Below, one piece after another: positions 12,051 to 23,764 of a DNA stretch of 64,000 nucleotides. The notes beneath the pieces were generated by a model. It was given only the letters and a program-made list of their open reading frames with translations. It did no database searches and was not told the origin of the DNA. Position 1 is the first letter of the stretch, and each line of letters begins with the position of its first letter. The position numbers and the translations under genes were made by a program. The stretch is from Blattamonas nauphoetae (Eukaryota > Preaxostyla > Oxymonadida): assembly GCA_033064195.1 (NCBI GenBank), contig JARBJD010000309.1:22577-86576 (forward strand). The letters run 5' to 3'.

Positions 12051-12072
12051 CGGTCAGGCCAGTATATCATGA
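12051..12072. repeat. Right inverted-repeat end paired with 6042-6065
   Basis: The sequence here, cggtcaggccagtatatcat and two further bases, is the reverse complement of 6042-6065 except for a 2-bp gap. The pair brackets about 6 kb holding the decayed RhoGAP and coiled-coil genes. No target duplication is evident. Confidence 0.55.
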
Positions 12073-12094
12073 TACGAAGTGGGACTAAAGAGTA

Positions 12095-12447
12095 TCATTT
12101 ATAAGTCTTCACTATCGACTGCTCTTTGTTTCGCGTCTCCAGAAGCTGAACAAAAAACTCTATCTGCGCTTTCACCGATTCCACCTCTTTCCGACGCGTC
12201 AGGTGCTCCTGACGCTCCGCTCGCTGCTTTCTCACCTCGTCCTCCAGTGTCGCCACGGGCGTCAGCAGATAATCAACAACTCGTGTGTTCGGCATGTGCT
12301 CGGCCACAAGATCGGGGAAGGACGAAGGAGAGATGGTGGAGAGGGAGATGGCTGGAGGAGAGGGAGAGTGAGGAAGAAAGGAAGGCAGACTGGGTGGCGT
12401 GTTGGGTGGGGGCGGAGGGAGCACTGAGTGGCGTGGTTCGAGTGAAC
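12095..12447 (-). pseudogene. Fragment of an unknown coiled-coil protein gene
   Basis: The minus-strand frame gives a proline-rich segment followed by charged helix (for example VATLEDEVRKQRAERQEHL and FFVQLLETRNKEQ) and a TAA at its 3' end. The 5' side is cut at about 12448, where the sequence switches abruptly to the 3' part of family gene A. It is therefore a fragment, moved here by insertion or rearrangement. Product not recognised. Confidence 0.45.
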
Positions 12448-12543
12448 AAGTCTTCATTGAGGATGTACCGATTTGAGATCAGAAATGTCACAAATTGAGA
12501 CGATGGGAGCACGACCTTCTGGAAATCATTTCACGGTGGTTGT
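12448..12543 (-). pseudogene. Family gene A, part 3 (C-terminal side, truncated)
   Basis: Minus-strand sequence matches the block NHREM-FQKVV-PSSQFVTFL found near residue 230 of the intact family members, with a small frame slip, and stops abruptly at ~12448. Its upstream half lies at 17202-17681. Removing 12544-17201 gives a perfect in-frame join reading VDIFNHRE, the sequence seen in family gene G. Confidence 0.7.
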
Positions 12544-12884
12544 TGTAACAAACCGAGGTTCCTCTGATATTGAGAAGTGGTCCGAAGTAAGGGATTCGGT
12601 CCAAATAGGACCAATGAGAACAAGAACACTTCAAAACTTAGAAGATTCTGGTCACCTTACATTTTCCAATCATCAGGGCGAACCCATGAAGAAAGGGTCA
12701 GTCGCGATGCGACGAAAGAGGAAACAAAAACTATTATATGCTTGCAACAGAAAATCCCCAACGGAGAGCAAAAAACTGTTGCAAGTCTTTGTAAAGAGAG
12801 TTCCAAAGGGAACTGGTAAACTGGCCCCCTGCCCCTCGCGGCTTGTGGTAGCAGGTCATCAAGAGGAACCTCGGTTTGTTACAA
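12544..12884. mobile_element. MITE with TTGTAACAAACCGAGG ends (341 bp)
   Basis: The ends are perfect inverted repeats, GTAACAAACCGAGGTTCC on the left and its reverse complement on the right. It abuts the larger element at 12885, so its own target duplication cannot be seen. The subterminal words CTCTGATATTGAGAAGTGG are shared with the neighbouring element, so the two are related. No coding capacity. Confidence 0.65.
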
Positions 12885-15800
12885 GCACCGCCCTTCCAGT
12901 AGGTGCTGTTCAAACCTCGGTCCCTCTGATATTGAGACTTGAAAGGAACAGAAAGAAAATAAGTGATAGATGAGCTGAAAAGAAAAAGCATCCATTATCT
13001 TGGGTTTCACTCTTTGGACCATGCTCGTCAGAGAGACCGTGACTCCCTTCGAAAGGGCTGCCACAGGCCGCAGAGTAGTCTTGATTACGTGGTTGACGAG
13101 AAATGTATGGCGGTATCGCAGTTCTGACATCTGTAGCCTTCTGATCAGACTCATTCTGGTCGGTGTACTGTCGCCGTGAAGCATCGAGAAGAGACGATTC
13201 ATCGCAGGTTGATGTTTATCCAACATATTTCTCGGTGTGTACTCGATGAGTGTGGGTGAAAGCGTTTGGAGGCTTGGTCCCATTCGGACTCGAGTCTCGA
13301 GTCAGCAGCTGTTGGAGCGAGAGAGTCGTTCAGTACTCATTGCATGAGGTGCGATATATTGCAGGTAATCCGATAGATGTGACCATGCAAGCCCTTTCTC
13401 GTTGTTTCCAGGTTCGGTTGCTAAGTCGATGGTTGGATCCGTTGTTTTCAGGACTGTCCCTTCAGAGTGATGTCGTTTCCTTGTTCCCAATCTGTCGCGA
13501 CTTCAGTGAGTGAATTCAGGAAAAAAACTGACGCGGCCGCTCGTTTGGATGCCCAAGATCGTCGTCCGTTGACTGTGAGATTGGTGAAGTTTGTGTTCGT
13601 CATTTGAACGAAACAGATCGCTGTTTGTCTTCTTCCGATAACCTTAGAGGTGATGAATACATCTCCCCTTCAATGGAGGTTCTTTCCCTGTCCGTTGATT
13701 GTATGGGGAGTACTTGTGGTCGAGTCCTTCTTCCCGAATTTCAGCTGCAGTGGAACGGCTTCGAATAGTGACAAGTCGCCAACCATTGTGATTTTCACAG
13801 TTCACCCGTTTCCATCGAATTGGTAGAGTCAGCATTTATTGACAACAGGTGAGACACTGTGCCTTCGCAAAGGTGACGGGCGAATTCGCTGCTAGTTCGT
13901 CGTGGTGGACGAGAAATTCTTCTTCTATCATCTGACCGTCCAGTTATTCGAACCGAGATCACGCGTGTGTTCTTCGAAGGCGTAATGATCTTTGTGGACG
14001 AGTACGTCTTCCCCAAGTTTAGTCGAATAGACTTTGTTGTTGAATGATGCGTCGTGGTGATTGGACAAGCTTGGTCTGTCCACTGCGATCGTCAAAGTGG
14101 ACTCAGTCATAATACTAGACACCATTTCTTCCCTCGAATGAAGCTGAGCAAGACGGTGAGCGAACGATCATGTCTCGGATAATTACTGTCCATACATGAT
14201 CAAGTCGAATGCTTCATGAGTCTGCTTGATACCCCCGATGTGTTCAGTGCCAAACAATATGATGACAGTTCGCCTATTGTCACTGCGACTAACCGCAGTC
14301 TTTGACAAGGATATCGTTCACTACTCTCTCAAACGACCATGATAATGCCACGGAGATATTTGTCCTGACATGTACAAGGTTCCACAGATGAGAGCGGTGA
14401 GATGATATGGGCGAGAGGGTGAGGGCGATTGATAGTTCGTCGGGCTTGAACAGAAATGGTTTGTGACGGAACGAGAGTTCTTTTAGATCCGAGTAATTAC
14501 CGGTGCGGCGAGTTGGAGTTCTCTTTGGAGCAGAGAAGCCCCTTTGGGTCAGAAAGGAGTCTCACTGCTGTGAACCGTTGAACGCAGATGAGCAGACGTC
14601 CTTCACATGAACCCCTCAGAAGTACCTCTTATTGAATAAGAGTTCAGTTGAATGACTCTGTCGAAATCAGAGAGTCCTTGGCAAACACCTTGTCATCTTT
14701 CTGAATCGAAACGTCGACTGATTTGTTGTTGATGGTTACGCAATGTATTTATTTGGTTCCTTCGTTCCCTGTCAGATTGGGAGATCTTTCGTGATGAAGA
14801 TGGATGAATTGCTTTTCCCTCCATGTTCAGACGCTGCCATAACACTTCATTGAAGCACGACTGGAGAATTCTCACTGCACTGTGGAGAACAGCTGCCACT
14901 GCCGTCTCCATGCTGCCATCATCGATGACGGGGAACACTGATCGAGCTTCGAGATGGAGAGGTCAAAGATGGGTGACAACTTCGCTCGCTACATCTTTGT
15001 CCTCCATCGATAGTCTGAATCGCGGCAACTGGAACTTGAGTTGCGTGGCGACCTGCTTCCAGATCTGTCCGACCTTGACTGGCTCAGAGGGACGCCATTG
15101 GAACTGTTTTGTTTAACTCAGCCAGATTTGATTGGGATTGGTACAGGAGTCTCCCCGTTGGAGCGAATGCAATTTGGTTGTCTGAGGTCGGCTCCTCAAG
15201 TGAGGCAGTCAGATTGTGAAATAGGACGAGCGGTTGGTCAGTCGTTGATGTGAAGTCTGAGTCTGGTATCGGCTTCAACGATGGAAAAATCTCCAGATCT
15301 TGTCAGAGTCAGCCATTCTGACCGCGATTTAGGTCCTCGAGAACAAGCCAGCGCTGAAAATCAGGGAGGGGTATCAATTCGTCTATTCGCCCAGTGAATG
15401 TTTTCGTGGAGCAACGCTACTTCGTGCTCTTCCTCCTTTGACGATGATGCATCTGCGGGGTCAAAAATGCTGGGAGGGTAATGATGTTCTTTAGTTGTAC
15501 CGAATGAGGACTGCTCATTGAGTCTGGTTGGTCGTAAGAGACTCTTCGTGACGAAAGGCGACCGATCTGTGTCCTAGAAGCGCTTGATGTCCAGTCGAGT
15601 CCGGGATTCTCTAAAACGAGGATCCCTTTTGCTTTAAGCTCCCTGCCAACAATTGATGCCAGATATTGCTGCCTTTGTCGGATTGAGGGAATTTTTCCTC
15701 ACGAGGTGCGGCTCAAGGGCGCGAAATGAATCTGTTTGTAACTTGGTTGATCTGGGTGTTATTTTTCCGGAAAGAGTGTTCGCATCGGTGAAACACCATG

Positions 15801-17201
15801 CCGACGAAGTGGAATTGGTTATTAGGAAGGTTCTAGCGTGACCGGAACGTGAGCTTTGAACATCTCCGATTCGTCGAAGATGACCTGTCCACTCCACATA
15901 AAAGACTCTCTATTTGCTGAACAATCATCAATGTTTCGCATGTTTCCTCCATTGCTGAGGATCTTGTTTGTTCCCATGGCAGCTCAGACCACTTTGATGC
16001 TGAATCACGCATGATATGTGTGGGCACTTCTGGAGTCCTAGCCAATCGAATTCCTGACCGTGTGTGGAGTCAAATAGTATAGAGGTTGTAAAAGTCGATA
16101 TCTGCCGCACAATTGTTTGGGAATCAATGTCTTGATTCCATGGTTCGGATGATGACCCTCGACGTGTGACGCGGCTGTATACACCCCGCTTTCATTTCAT
16201 AGGTTATGGAGATCGACCCCTAGTCGTTGCTTTCTTGCTGTATACGGTTAATCTCTCCTCAGATTGAGTCGACATGCGTCTAGGCGTCTCGAATGGTCTA
16301 ACTCAATATTGTTCTGGCTTGAACGTGTTAAGTGACCCAGCAGGTGTTTCTGGACACCTCGTACACTGTCAGAGGTGTTGCTTGAGTGAAGGTCTTGGTT
16401 TGGAAACTCCGGACCGTTGGAAAAGTTGGGCTGTGCTGATGTCGCGAATAAAGGATTGGTCAAGCATAGATCCAACAAAAGGCTAATATTTCAATATCTT
16501 AGAAACATTTTTCCTCCTCTACTCATTCATATCAGCAGGTTTTTCCGCATGTTCGTCATGCCTGGAATCGGACGTTGCGTCCGATAGATAAGTGAACTCC
16601 GAAGTGCCGGAGTTGAATGTAAACTTGTTGTTCTTTTCGTATCTTCAACCCTTCCTCCTTCAAAATGAATCTGAACGCATTTGAGATGAATTGGATGATC
16701 ATCTTTGTCTTCATCATTTTCACTGCAAGTCCGTCAAAGAAGGGAGGTTTCGCCCAGGAAGGAGGACTATCCTGGTGAAAGGAGGCATATACATCGTCAG
16801 AAGGGAGACTTGTTGATTCTGAAGAATTTTGTGATCAAGTCTTTGGAAAGCCGCCTGGAAGGTTGTTACTTCGAGCTTTTGCCTCATTGGGGCGAAATAG
16901 TGGATTGATAATGAGTGCGAGATAATTGGAGGGCTGGAGAAACGAGAAACGAGGATTGAACCGGTTGAATCCTCGATTCGTTTGTCATAAAAATGTGAAT
17001 CGATTCTACGTCTCGTAGGTCACCTACATCTTGTCGGAGAGCTTCTTGCGGAATTTCGACAAAGAGTAACGTGAAGGAGGAAGGAAATTTCTGAAGTGTT
17101 CATAATCATTGTGTTCATCTTGGACCGAATCCCTTACTTCGGACCACTTCTCAATATCAGAGGGACCGAGGTTTGAACAGCACCTACTGGAAGGGCGGTG
17201 C
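12885..17201. mobile_element. 4.3-kb element with long inverted repeats, no intact gene
   Basis: GCACCGCCCTTCCAGTAGGT at 12885 is repeated inverted at the right end (17182-17201), and the similarity continues inward through AAACCTCGG and CCCTCTGATATTGAG. The right arm also shares AAGTGGTCCGAAGTAAGG with the small MITE. The interior has only short, broken frames. A few minus-strand pieces around 15.6-16.1 kb hint at a former enzyme gene, but I cannot identify it. Together with 12544-12884 it splits family gene A. The gene's two sides join without any extra or missing base when the pair is removed. Confidence 0.6.
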
Positions 17202-17681
17202 AATATGTCGACAGCTGCAGTGATGCCAAGCAGGTTGAGAGATGATGGATCTGCGAGGTAGAGGCTATAGTGAACAGTCGAGATAAGATTTTTGAAGTTC
17301 GCTTCATTTCCAGCGATTGGAAGTGTGTGTGGTTGAACAGTTGCCAAGACGGTGCTGATGAGATCTGTCTCCACGAGATGATGTCGAACAACAAACGACG
17401 AAGACAATGAGATATTCCGGAGAAACGACATCGTTGCCTCAACCACCGTCGAGTGGGGAGATGACAGCAAAACGACGATGCTGTCGATAAAGCCGGAAGG
17501 TGATCCGTTTGAAGAGGGGACGAGGTCGGTCACGAGCTTGTCTGCAAGAGTTTCGTCCCATTTCGGTTCGAGGCCCTTCAAAAATTGGGCAGCTCTGTCT
17601 TGTAGTATGTTGTTAAATGGGTAGTCAGCTTTCACGAGGGCAACAAGCGAATTGTAAATCGCTGATTTGTCAGCAAACAGC
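17202..17681 (-). pseudogene. Family gene A, part 2 (middle)
   Basis: Minus-strand frame carrying the family blocks SAIYNSLVALVKADYPF, LVPSSNGSPSGFIDSI and VQPHTLPIAGNEAN up to TAAVDI. The left end is cut by the element at 17201 and the right end by the Mutator-like element at 17682. It is the central third of one ancestral gene whose other parts lie at 12448-12543 and 20496-20566. Confidence 0.8.
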
Positions 17682-20495
17682 GAGCTGTCCAAAATTTTGG
17701 ACACCTTTGATCTCTTTTCCAGAAAAGTGGACACCTGTCAAAGGTGTCCAAAATTTTGGATCAATTTTTGAAAAAATTCCCAGGATTTGGACACCCCCAG
17801 ATTCTGGACACCTGTCTGCCAAAATAGGAGGTTAGGTGTCCAAAATTCTGGATTTTTGGAAAAGCCTGAAAACCAATCAGAAAAGAGTTCATGAGACACA
17901 AAACCCAATAAACGAGGAAAAATGAACTACAAAAACCGTCCTAGACAGAGGAAGGGAAAGATCATGACGAAAGAAAAAAAGAAAGAATAGAAGAAGAAAA
18001 GAGCAAGATGGTGGAAGAAAGAAAGTAGAAATAGGGAGTGGAATGGTCAAGGCGTTGATGGAAAAGGACAGCACGTAGGTAGAGGTGAAAAGAGAGGGTA
18101 GTCAATAAAAGGTAATGGACAGCATGATTAGAGGGTACATAAGAGAAGGTCAGAACAAAAGTGGAAGAGCAAACTCGTGATAAAGTGATTGCGCGATGAA
18201 GTGGTGACTTTTGCCATATTGCCGGCTCACTTGTCACACTGTCGATCACAACCACAGTCCTACAAACACAACAATCCGCAATCGCAAACAGAACAAAGAA
18301 TAATGAGGGAAGACGTGAACAAAGCGGAGAATGCACACATCACATCATTCTTTCGTGTAAGACGAGAAATCACATTTTCAAACGTATTCCCGATTTCAAC
18401 ACGGATTTAATCCCCCAGCGATGAACAATTCCGCATGAACAGCATCCCTCCATCCTTCAGGAACACGTGCATCAGCTGCCCTGCGTCGGACAGCCATTCC
18501 AGCAGCGACGATATCGTTCGTTCATCAAGTCTTCTTCCTGCAAACCCATTCCGCTCCAGGAACGCCGCCGAAAGCGTGTTCCATTCTGCAAGTATTGCAG
18601 TCAGCTCGTCCGCACAGATCGCTGGTTGTTGAACAAATGCCTCTGAGAAGATCGACTGCACTGAATCACGACATCGAGCAGGTGAAATCACATGGCAGCA
18701 TGAGAAGGGAAAGAAAAGAGAAACGCCTTGCATAAGCCTCCTCAACTGGGTGTGTGAGGGAGAACGAAAATGATCGTCGAAAGTACGAGAATTAGTTGAT
18801 ACCACAGGCATGCATCAAACTACACCCAAACACATAAGCAAGATCAAAGACAAGAGAACAGGTGACAGATGAGAGAGGAGCACACATCCGTTTGAAGAAG
18901 CGCAGAATGGATTGAGCGTGTCTGACAACTCAATTCCTTCAGAAGGAGATTGTATTTTTCCCCAGCAACCAAAGTGTCCGCACGGAACGATCAGGCAGGG
19001 AGCTCACGAGGAAGCGATAAGGCAGTTGGGCTTCGCTTGAGGTGAGCGTTGCAGGTAAAAAGATGAATGGGCTGGGAATCAAGTACGAAGGCGAGAAGGG
19101 CGGTTTCTGTATTCTCCGAGAAGGAGGCAATAGCGGTGAAGGTGCGTGTTAGTTCCTGTAGGCGGGCGAGATCACAGAAGAAAGATAAAACATAAAGTAT
19201 GGTGAACCATGATCTAAGATGATCACAAAGAAAATAACGATGTTCATGAAATTATCCAAGAAACAACAAAAAAACCAAGGCGAACTCAGGCTTAGAAAGG
19301 ACGATTTGACACCCAATCGAAATTTCCGGATGATCAGACTCATTCTCGCATTGGCACATCAACGCACACGGATTTTCTGTATCAAGGCTTCGGACAATAT
19401 TTGCAACAAACAGTACGATCAATGTTTCCATCAAATCACAGATTGATTCAAAATTCTGAAAATAACACGGAATCAAGACAGAAGCACATACTGATTCTTC
19501 TACCGACCCTGGGTGCGGTGCCAATTGGGAGGAGCATCGTGTTTTGATGATTACGTTTACGATAACCAGCTGCCACATAGGATGTTCTCCAACTGTTGAC
19601 TGTCTCTGAACTTCTATTGGTGTGTCGATCAGCCACTGCCCACATCTCTGGTTGTATTGGATCGTGTTGGTGAGAATATAAAGCCATTTTCGATTCAACC
19701 CTTCAGCTGTCGTTCGATAAGTTGCATTCTCGAGTTTAGTCCTTCACGCCCCCAGTCCCATGCACTTCTTCCTTCATGTCCATTTCGGCGATCTGGCATA
19801 AACAAGAATGGATTGGCAGTATGTCTGTCGTCTGATCGGAACCAGTAGCTTAAATTTTTCTGAGATTGAGCTGTAATTTTTGGTCGGCCGCGAAGAAATG
19901 TGATGGCGAGGAGATTGAAGCTAGAACCTGAGATTTGGGGGAGAGAATGGAGAGAGATTGAGACGAAAGCGGAGAATGCGATTGTTCACGTACTCACTTT
20001 ATCACGAGTTTGCTCTTCCACTTTTGTTCTGACCTTCTCTTATGTACCCTCTAATCATGCTGTCCATTACCTTTTATTGACTACCCTCTCTTTCACCTCT
20101 ACCTACGTGCTGTCCTTTTCCATCAACGCCTTGACCATTCCACTCCCTATTTCTACTTTCTTTCTTCCACCATCTTGCTCTTTTCTTCTTCTATTCTTTC
20201 TTTTTCTTTCGTCATGATCTTTCCCTTCCTCTGTCTAGGACGGTTTTGTAGTTCATTTTCCTCGTTTATTGGGTTTTGTGTCTCATGAACTCTTTTCTGA
20301 TTGGTTTTCAGGCTTTTCCAAAAATCCAGAATTTTGGACACCTAACCTCCTATTTTGGCAGACAGGTGTCCAGAATCTGGGGGTGTCCAAATCCTGGGAA
20401 TTTTTTAAATTACAGGTGTCCATTTCTGCGTTTTTTCGACAAGTGTCCACTTTTCTGGAAAAGAGATCAAAGGTGTCCAAAATTTTGGACAGCTC
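17682..20495. mobile_element. Mutator-like element with ~500-bp inverted repeats and 9-bp target duplication
   Basis: A perfect 9-bp duplication, gcaaacagc, lies at 17673-17681 and 20496-20504. The 2814-bp element starts GAGCTGTCCAAAATTTTGG and ends with its reverse complement. Similarity of the arms extends about 500 bp (17682-18190 against 19990-20495). Long inverted repeats plus 9-bp duplications are the hallmark of Mutator-like elements. There is no MULE transposase inside, only host-like fragments. Excision would restore the family-gene reading LLFADKSAIY exactly. Confidence 0.85.
18411..18811 (-). pseudogene. Host gene fragment captured inside the Mutator-like element
   Basis: A 134-codon minus-strand frame reads as helical protein with ordinary amino-acid use (for example AEWNTLSAAFLERNGFAGR and LLEWLSDAGQLMHVFLKDGG) and stops at a TAA. 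Its surroundings within the element are non-coding A+T-rich DNA. A second weaker piece lies at 18939-19130. Both look like captured exons (Pack-MULE). The parent gene is not in this window and I do not recognise it. Confidence 0.45.
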
Positions 20496-20566
20496 GCAAA
20501 CAGCAATGTCAACTTTGGATCGAACATTAGGAAATGTTCTTGTTCCGGGATGACCATCCGCGATAA
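20496..20566 (-). pseudogene. Family gene A, part 1 (N-terminal end)
   Basis: Minus-strand codons EQEHFLMFDPKLTLLFA match the N-terminal block EHEPFLNFDPKSKLSF of family gene G. The frame is interrupted by the Mutator-like element immediately downstream. The start is probably near 20560 but upstream sequence has diverged. Confidence 0.65.
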
Positions 20567-20699
20567 GTCGCTACCATGGGATACACTATTGATATGAGAG
20601 AGTTCTACTTGACTATACAAGGTTTCCATGGTTTTATGAGTTCGATCATGCCCTTTGAATGGATGAAACGAAATAATCGTTGCATGATACACGAACCAT

Positions 20700-21420
20700 T
20701 CCACGAAATGTTATCAATACGAATAGATTAAACGATCCAATCATCAATGACAACAAATAAGTGCCTATCTGGCAAGTTGTTCTTTCTTCGATTGTTTCTG
20801 AGTCGACGTTCACACATCCAGTCTGTTCTCCTTTCAACAGCAGACAGCAAAGCAGGTGAATCCAGATCCTTCAAAATGTGGACGAGAGACACTTCGGAGT
20901 CTGAATGACAGAAGAAGAGAGGCGAAGATTCGCAACCATTTCGACGACATCAGAACAGCATGTGTGTTCGGAAATGGCATGCTGAAACAATAAAATAGAA
21001 ATTGTGATTCATTTAAGTGTGATATCGTTCAGTTCAGTGGATGAGAAGGTGTGATGTGAGAGGCCAGAAGAAGTATCACCAAAACAGGGGACGGGCAAAA
21101 TGAATCAATTGTTGGCCACCAGACATTGACTGAACATCAACGAATGATGGAGTGGGGATGACAAACTCGTGGTTTCGTCATGAGGTGATGATCAACGATT
21201 CTTCATCACGAATGAACCAGTTTGCACAACAAGGACCAAAATCCTGTTGGTATGCTGTTAAGAAGAGAATGAGATAAAATGATGATGGAAAGATGAGGCA
21301 AATGAAGAGGAAGATGGAGAAAGACCAAAACATTGAAAAGGCCGATGGAAGGAAAATAAAATGATCGAAATAGCAGAATACACCTCAAACAGATCGTGTC
21401 TGGCTGTGGAAGGGTTGAAA
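20700..21420. repeat. Segmental duplication, copy 1 (with 49545-50270)
   Basis: This intergenic segment is closely similar to 49545-50270 in the same orientation, for example cttcgattgtttctgag and tgtgttcggaaatggcat. In both places it lies between the 5' end of one minus-strand family gene and the downstream block of another. No coding sequence is evident. Confidence 0.75.
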
Positions 21421-21739
21421 TGTGGACTACATCCCATTTCGACGAGATAAACGAGAAATGGTTCAGAGATGGCCAAAAGTCGAGATTGGGAAAGATAATC
21501 TGGTCACAATGCATCGGTGAGGGACGCAAGGAATTGTTTGGAGAGAGGACGGTTGACGATGCGACAGTCAAAGACAGCCGCGTTGAGAACGACCAACCCA
21601 AAACAGCAATCAATGTCTGGACGATTGGAGGCGATCTCAGAATCTGTTCGTCTGCACCAGCAATCAAAGCATTCCCAACATCCGAGGAGAGTCCACAGAA
21701 AGCATTGTGGAGTCATTCGAGAGAGGCAACTTCGACGCG
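21421..21739. repeat. Conserved downstream block of family gene B
   Basis: About 320 bp immediately 3' of gene B, near-identical to blocks behind genes C, D, E, F, H and I. In the orientation antisense to the gene it contains an open frame with GERTVDDATVKDSRVEND. See the block behind gene C for the fullest version. Confidence 0.7.
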
Positions 21740-22429
21740 TCAATGAAATTGCCACCATTCTAGCCTTTTCGCGTTCGATCCCAGTATTTGGGAGATCGAG
21801 GGGCAATAATTGACAATGACGGGGCCCCAATTTCCGCCCTTGTCGTATTTCATCATCTGTTCGAGTGTGTCTTCGAAGCATTCCGAAAACAGAGCTTGTA
21901 TCATCCGTTTTGCTGATTGTGCCACTTCTGGGCCTTCGTTCTTCCATTCACTCAGTGAACTATTGATGGCGCTGAGAGTATCCATGAGACGACAATCGTC
22001 TTCGACAAAGGATAGATAACTTGAGAATGCCATCGCAATCGGAGAAGTGACAACAAACTCCAATGTTGGATGATGAAATGGACTGATTTCAAGGAGTTTC
22101 CACAGAAGAATCGTGAAAGAGCGAAATAAGTCTTCATTGAGGACGGGTCGATTTGAGATCAGAAATGTCTGAAAAGGAGACGACGGGATCACGACCTTCT
22201 GAAAGATCATTTCACGATGGTTGTATTTGTCCATAGATGCAATGATGCCAAGCTCTCTGAGATAATACGAATCTGCGAGTCTGAGGCAATAGAAAACAGT
22301 CGAGATGAGATTGTCGATGATCGTTTCATTTTCTGAAATTGGCAGTGTGTGAGGTTGAAAAAATGCGATCATTTTGATGACGAGATCTGACTCCACGAGA
22401 CGACATCGAATTGCAGGTGATGCATGTAT
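21740..22429 (-). pseudogene. Family gene B, C-terminal two thirds
   Basis: Minus-strand frame with blocks RCRLVESDLV, FQPHTLPISENETI, NHREMIFQKVVIPSS, QTFLISNR and FSECFEDTLEQMMKYDK, ending SNAKRLEWWQFH. The 5' third lies at 23321-23723. The two are separated by the foldback element at 22430-23320. Apart from the insertion no stop or frameshift is seen, so the insertion is probably recent. Confidence 0.8.
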
Positions 22430-23320
22430 TCAGCCATGGACAAAAGTTTACGGGCACCCTTGTTCGCGTTTATGAACAATCACTTTTTTCTAGTTTTTTA
22501 ACAAACACTTCAAAACAATGAAAGAATGTTATTTCTCTAATATATTGCAATAATAGTCTGTTGAAGTGAAAAACATGGTGAGAGATTGAAGAGACCTGGG
22601 ATGAAAATTATGTGGCGGCAACCTACACTGCTCTCCTCTTTCAGGGAGAGGAGAAGTGATCAGTGGAGTGAGTTTCTCCCATGAAAACGATCAGTCTCCT
22701 CTCCTCATAGAGATACAGTTGGAGATGTGATGAAAATGAGTGAAAATTTGTTTCGTGATCTCCCCTCTACTAGACTTGTCGACACACCAAACACTCCCTC
22801 TGATCATCAGAGTGTGGATTCCGTCTCCACCCAATGGATTCCAGTCATTAGCTGTTCGTACGAAGGTTGACGAACATGACACGATCGAAGTCTCTCTACA
22901 ACTCATCACAAATAAGCAAATGAAATCATTATCTTCGTTCGCAAGAGCATTGGGAGTGTTTGGTGTGTCGACAAGGCTAGTAGAGGGGAGATCACGAAAC
23001 AAATTTTCACTCATTTTCATCACATCTCCAACTGTATCTCTATGAGGAGAGGAGACTGATCGTTTTCATGGGAGAAACTCACTCCACTGATCACTTCTCC
23101 TCTCCCTGAAAGAGGAGAGCAGTGTAGGTTGCCGCCACATAATTTTCATCCCAGGTCTCTTCAATCTCTCACCATGTTTTTCACTTCAACAGACTATTAT
23201 TGCAATATATTAGAGAAATAACATTCTTTCATTGTTTTGAAGTGTTTGTTAAAAAACTAGAAAAAAGTGATTGTTCATAAACGCGAACAAGGGTGCCCGT
23301 AAACTTTTGTCCGTGACTGA
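22430..23320. mobile_element. Foldback element with ~400-bp inverted arms
   Basis: The left arm begins TCAGCCATGGACAAAAG and the right arm, inverted, TCAGTCACGGACAAAAG. The arms stay near-identical for about 350-400 bp and meet around a ~170-bp unique centre (22790-22960). The outer GGACAAAAGTTTACGGGC end looks Tc1-like. No clear target duplication and no transposase are seen. It interrupts family gene B in a loop between two helical blocks. Confidence 0.7.
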
Positions 23321-23723
23321 TTGTGGTTTTGTAGAGGAACGACAGCGCTGCTGCAACCATCGTCGAGTGGGGAGTTGACAGTAGTGTGAGAATGCTCCCA
23401 ACAAAGCCAGAAGGTGATCCATCTGAAGAGTGAACGAGGTCTGTGACGAGTTTCGTCGTATATTCACGGTCGCAAAATGGTTCGAGGATCTTCAAGAATT
23501 GGACGGCTCTGTCTTGAAGTTCGAGGTCGAATGGATATTCCACTTCCACAAGGGCAACAAGCGAGCGGTAAATGGTTGATTTGTTCTCAAACGACAATCT
23601 CGAGTATAGACCGAATGACAGGAAAGGTTCACATTCTGGGACGAATGTCCGTTCGGAATCGGGAGAGAGTTGAGAAAGGAGAGTTCCAGCTCTCATCTGG
23701 ATCACACGGGGCTTGATTGTCAT
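23321..23723 (-). pseudogene. Family gene B, N-terminal third
   Basis: Starts at an ATG in a TTCAATG context like other members and carries FENKSTIYRSLVALVEVEYP, LVTDLVHSSDGSPSGFVGSI and MVAAALSFLYKTTIS before the foldback element. It is head-to-head with gene C on the plus strand; the two 5' ends lie within ~45 bp, so they must share a promoter region. Confidence 0.8.
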
Positions 23724-23764
23724 TGAATCTCAATAACAATGGGAAGATCCTCATCGCAGAATCG

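Noticed and set aside
15600-16480. Remnant of a DIRS-type or other retroelement in the 4.3-kb element
   Set aside because: A few minus-strand peptides are suggestive but need several frame changes, and no catalytic motif is clear.
21504-21947. Sense-strand proteins spanning the downstream block (CWECFDCWCRRTD frames)
   Set aside because: The frame is not open in all copies and overlaps the C terminus of family gene B in another frame; treated as a shadow.
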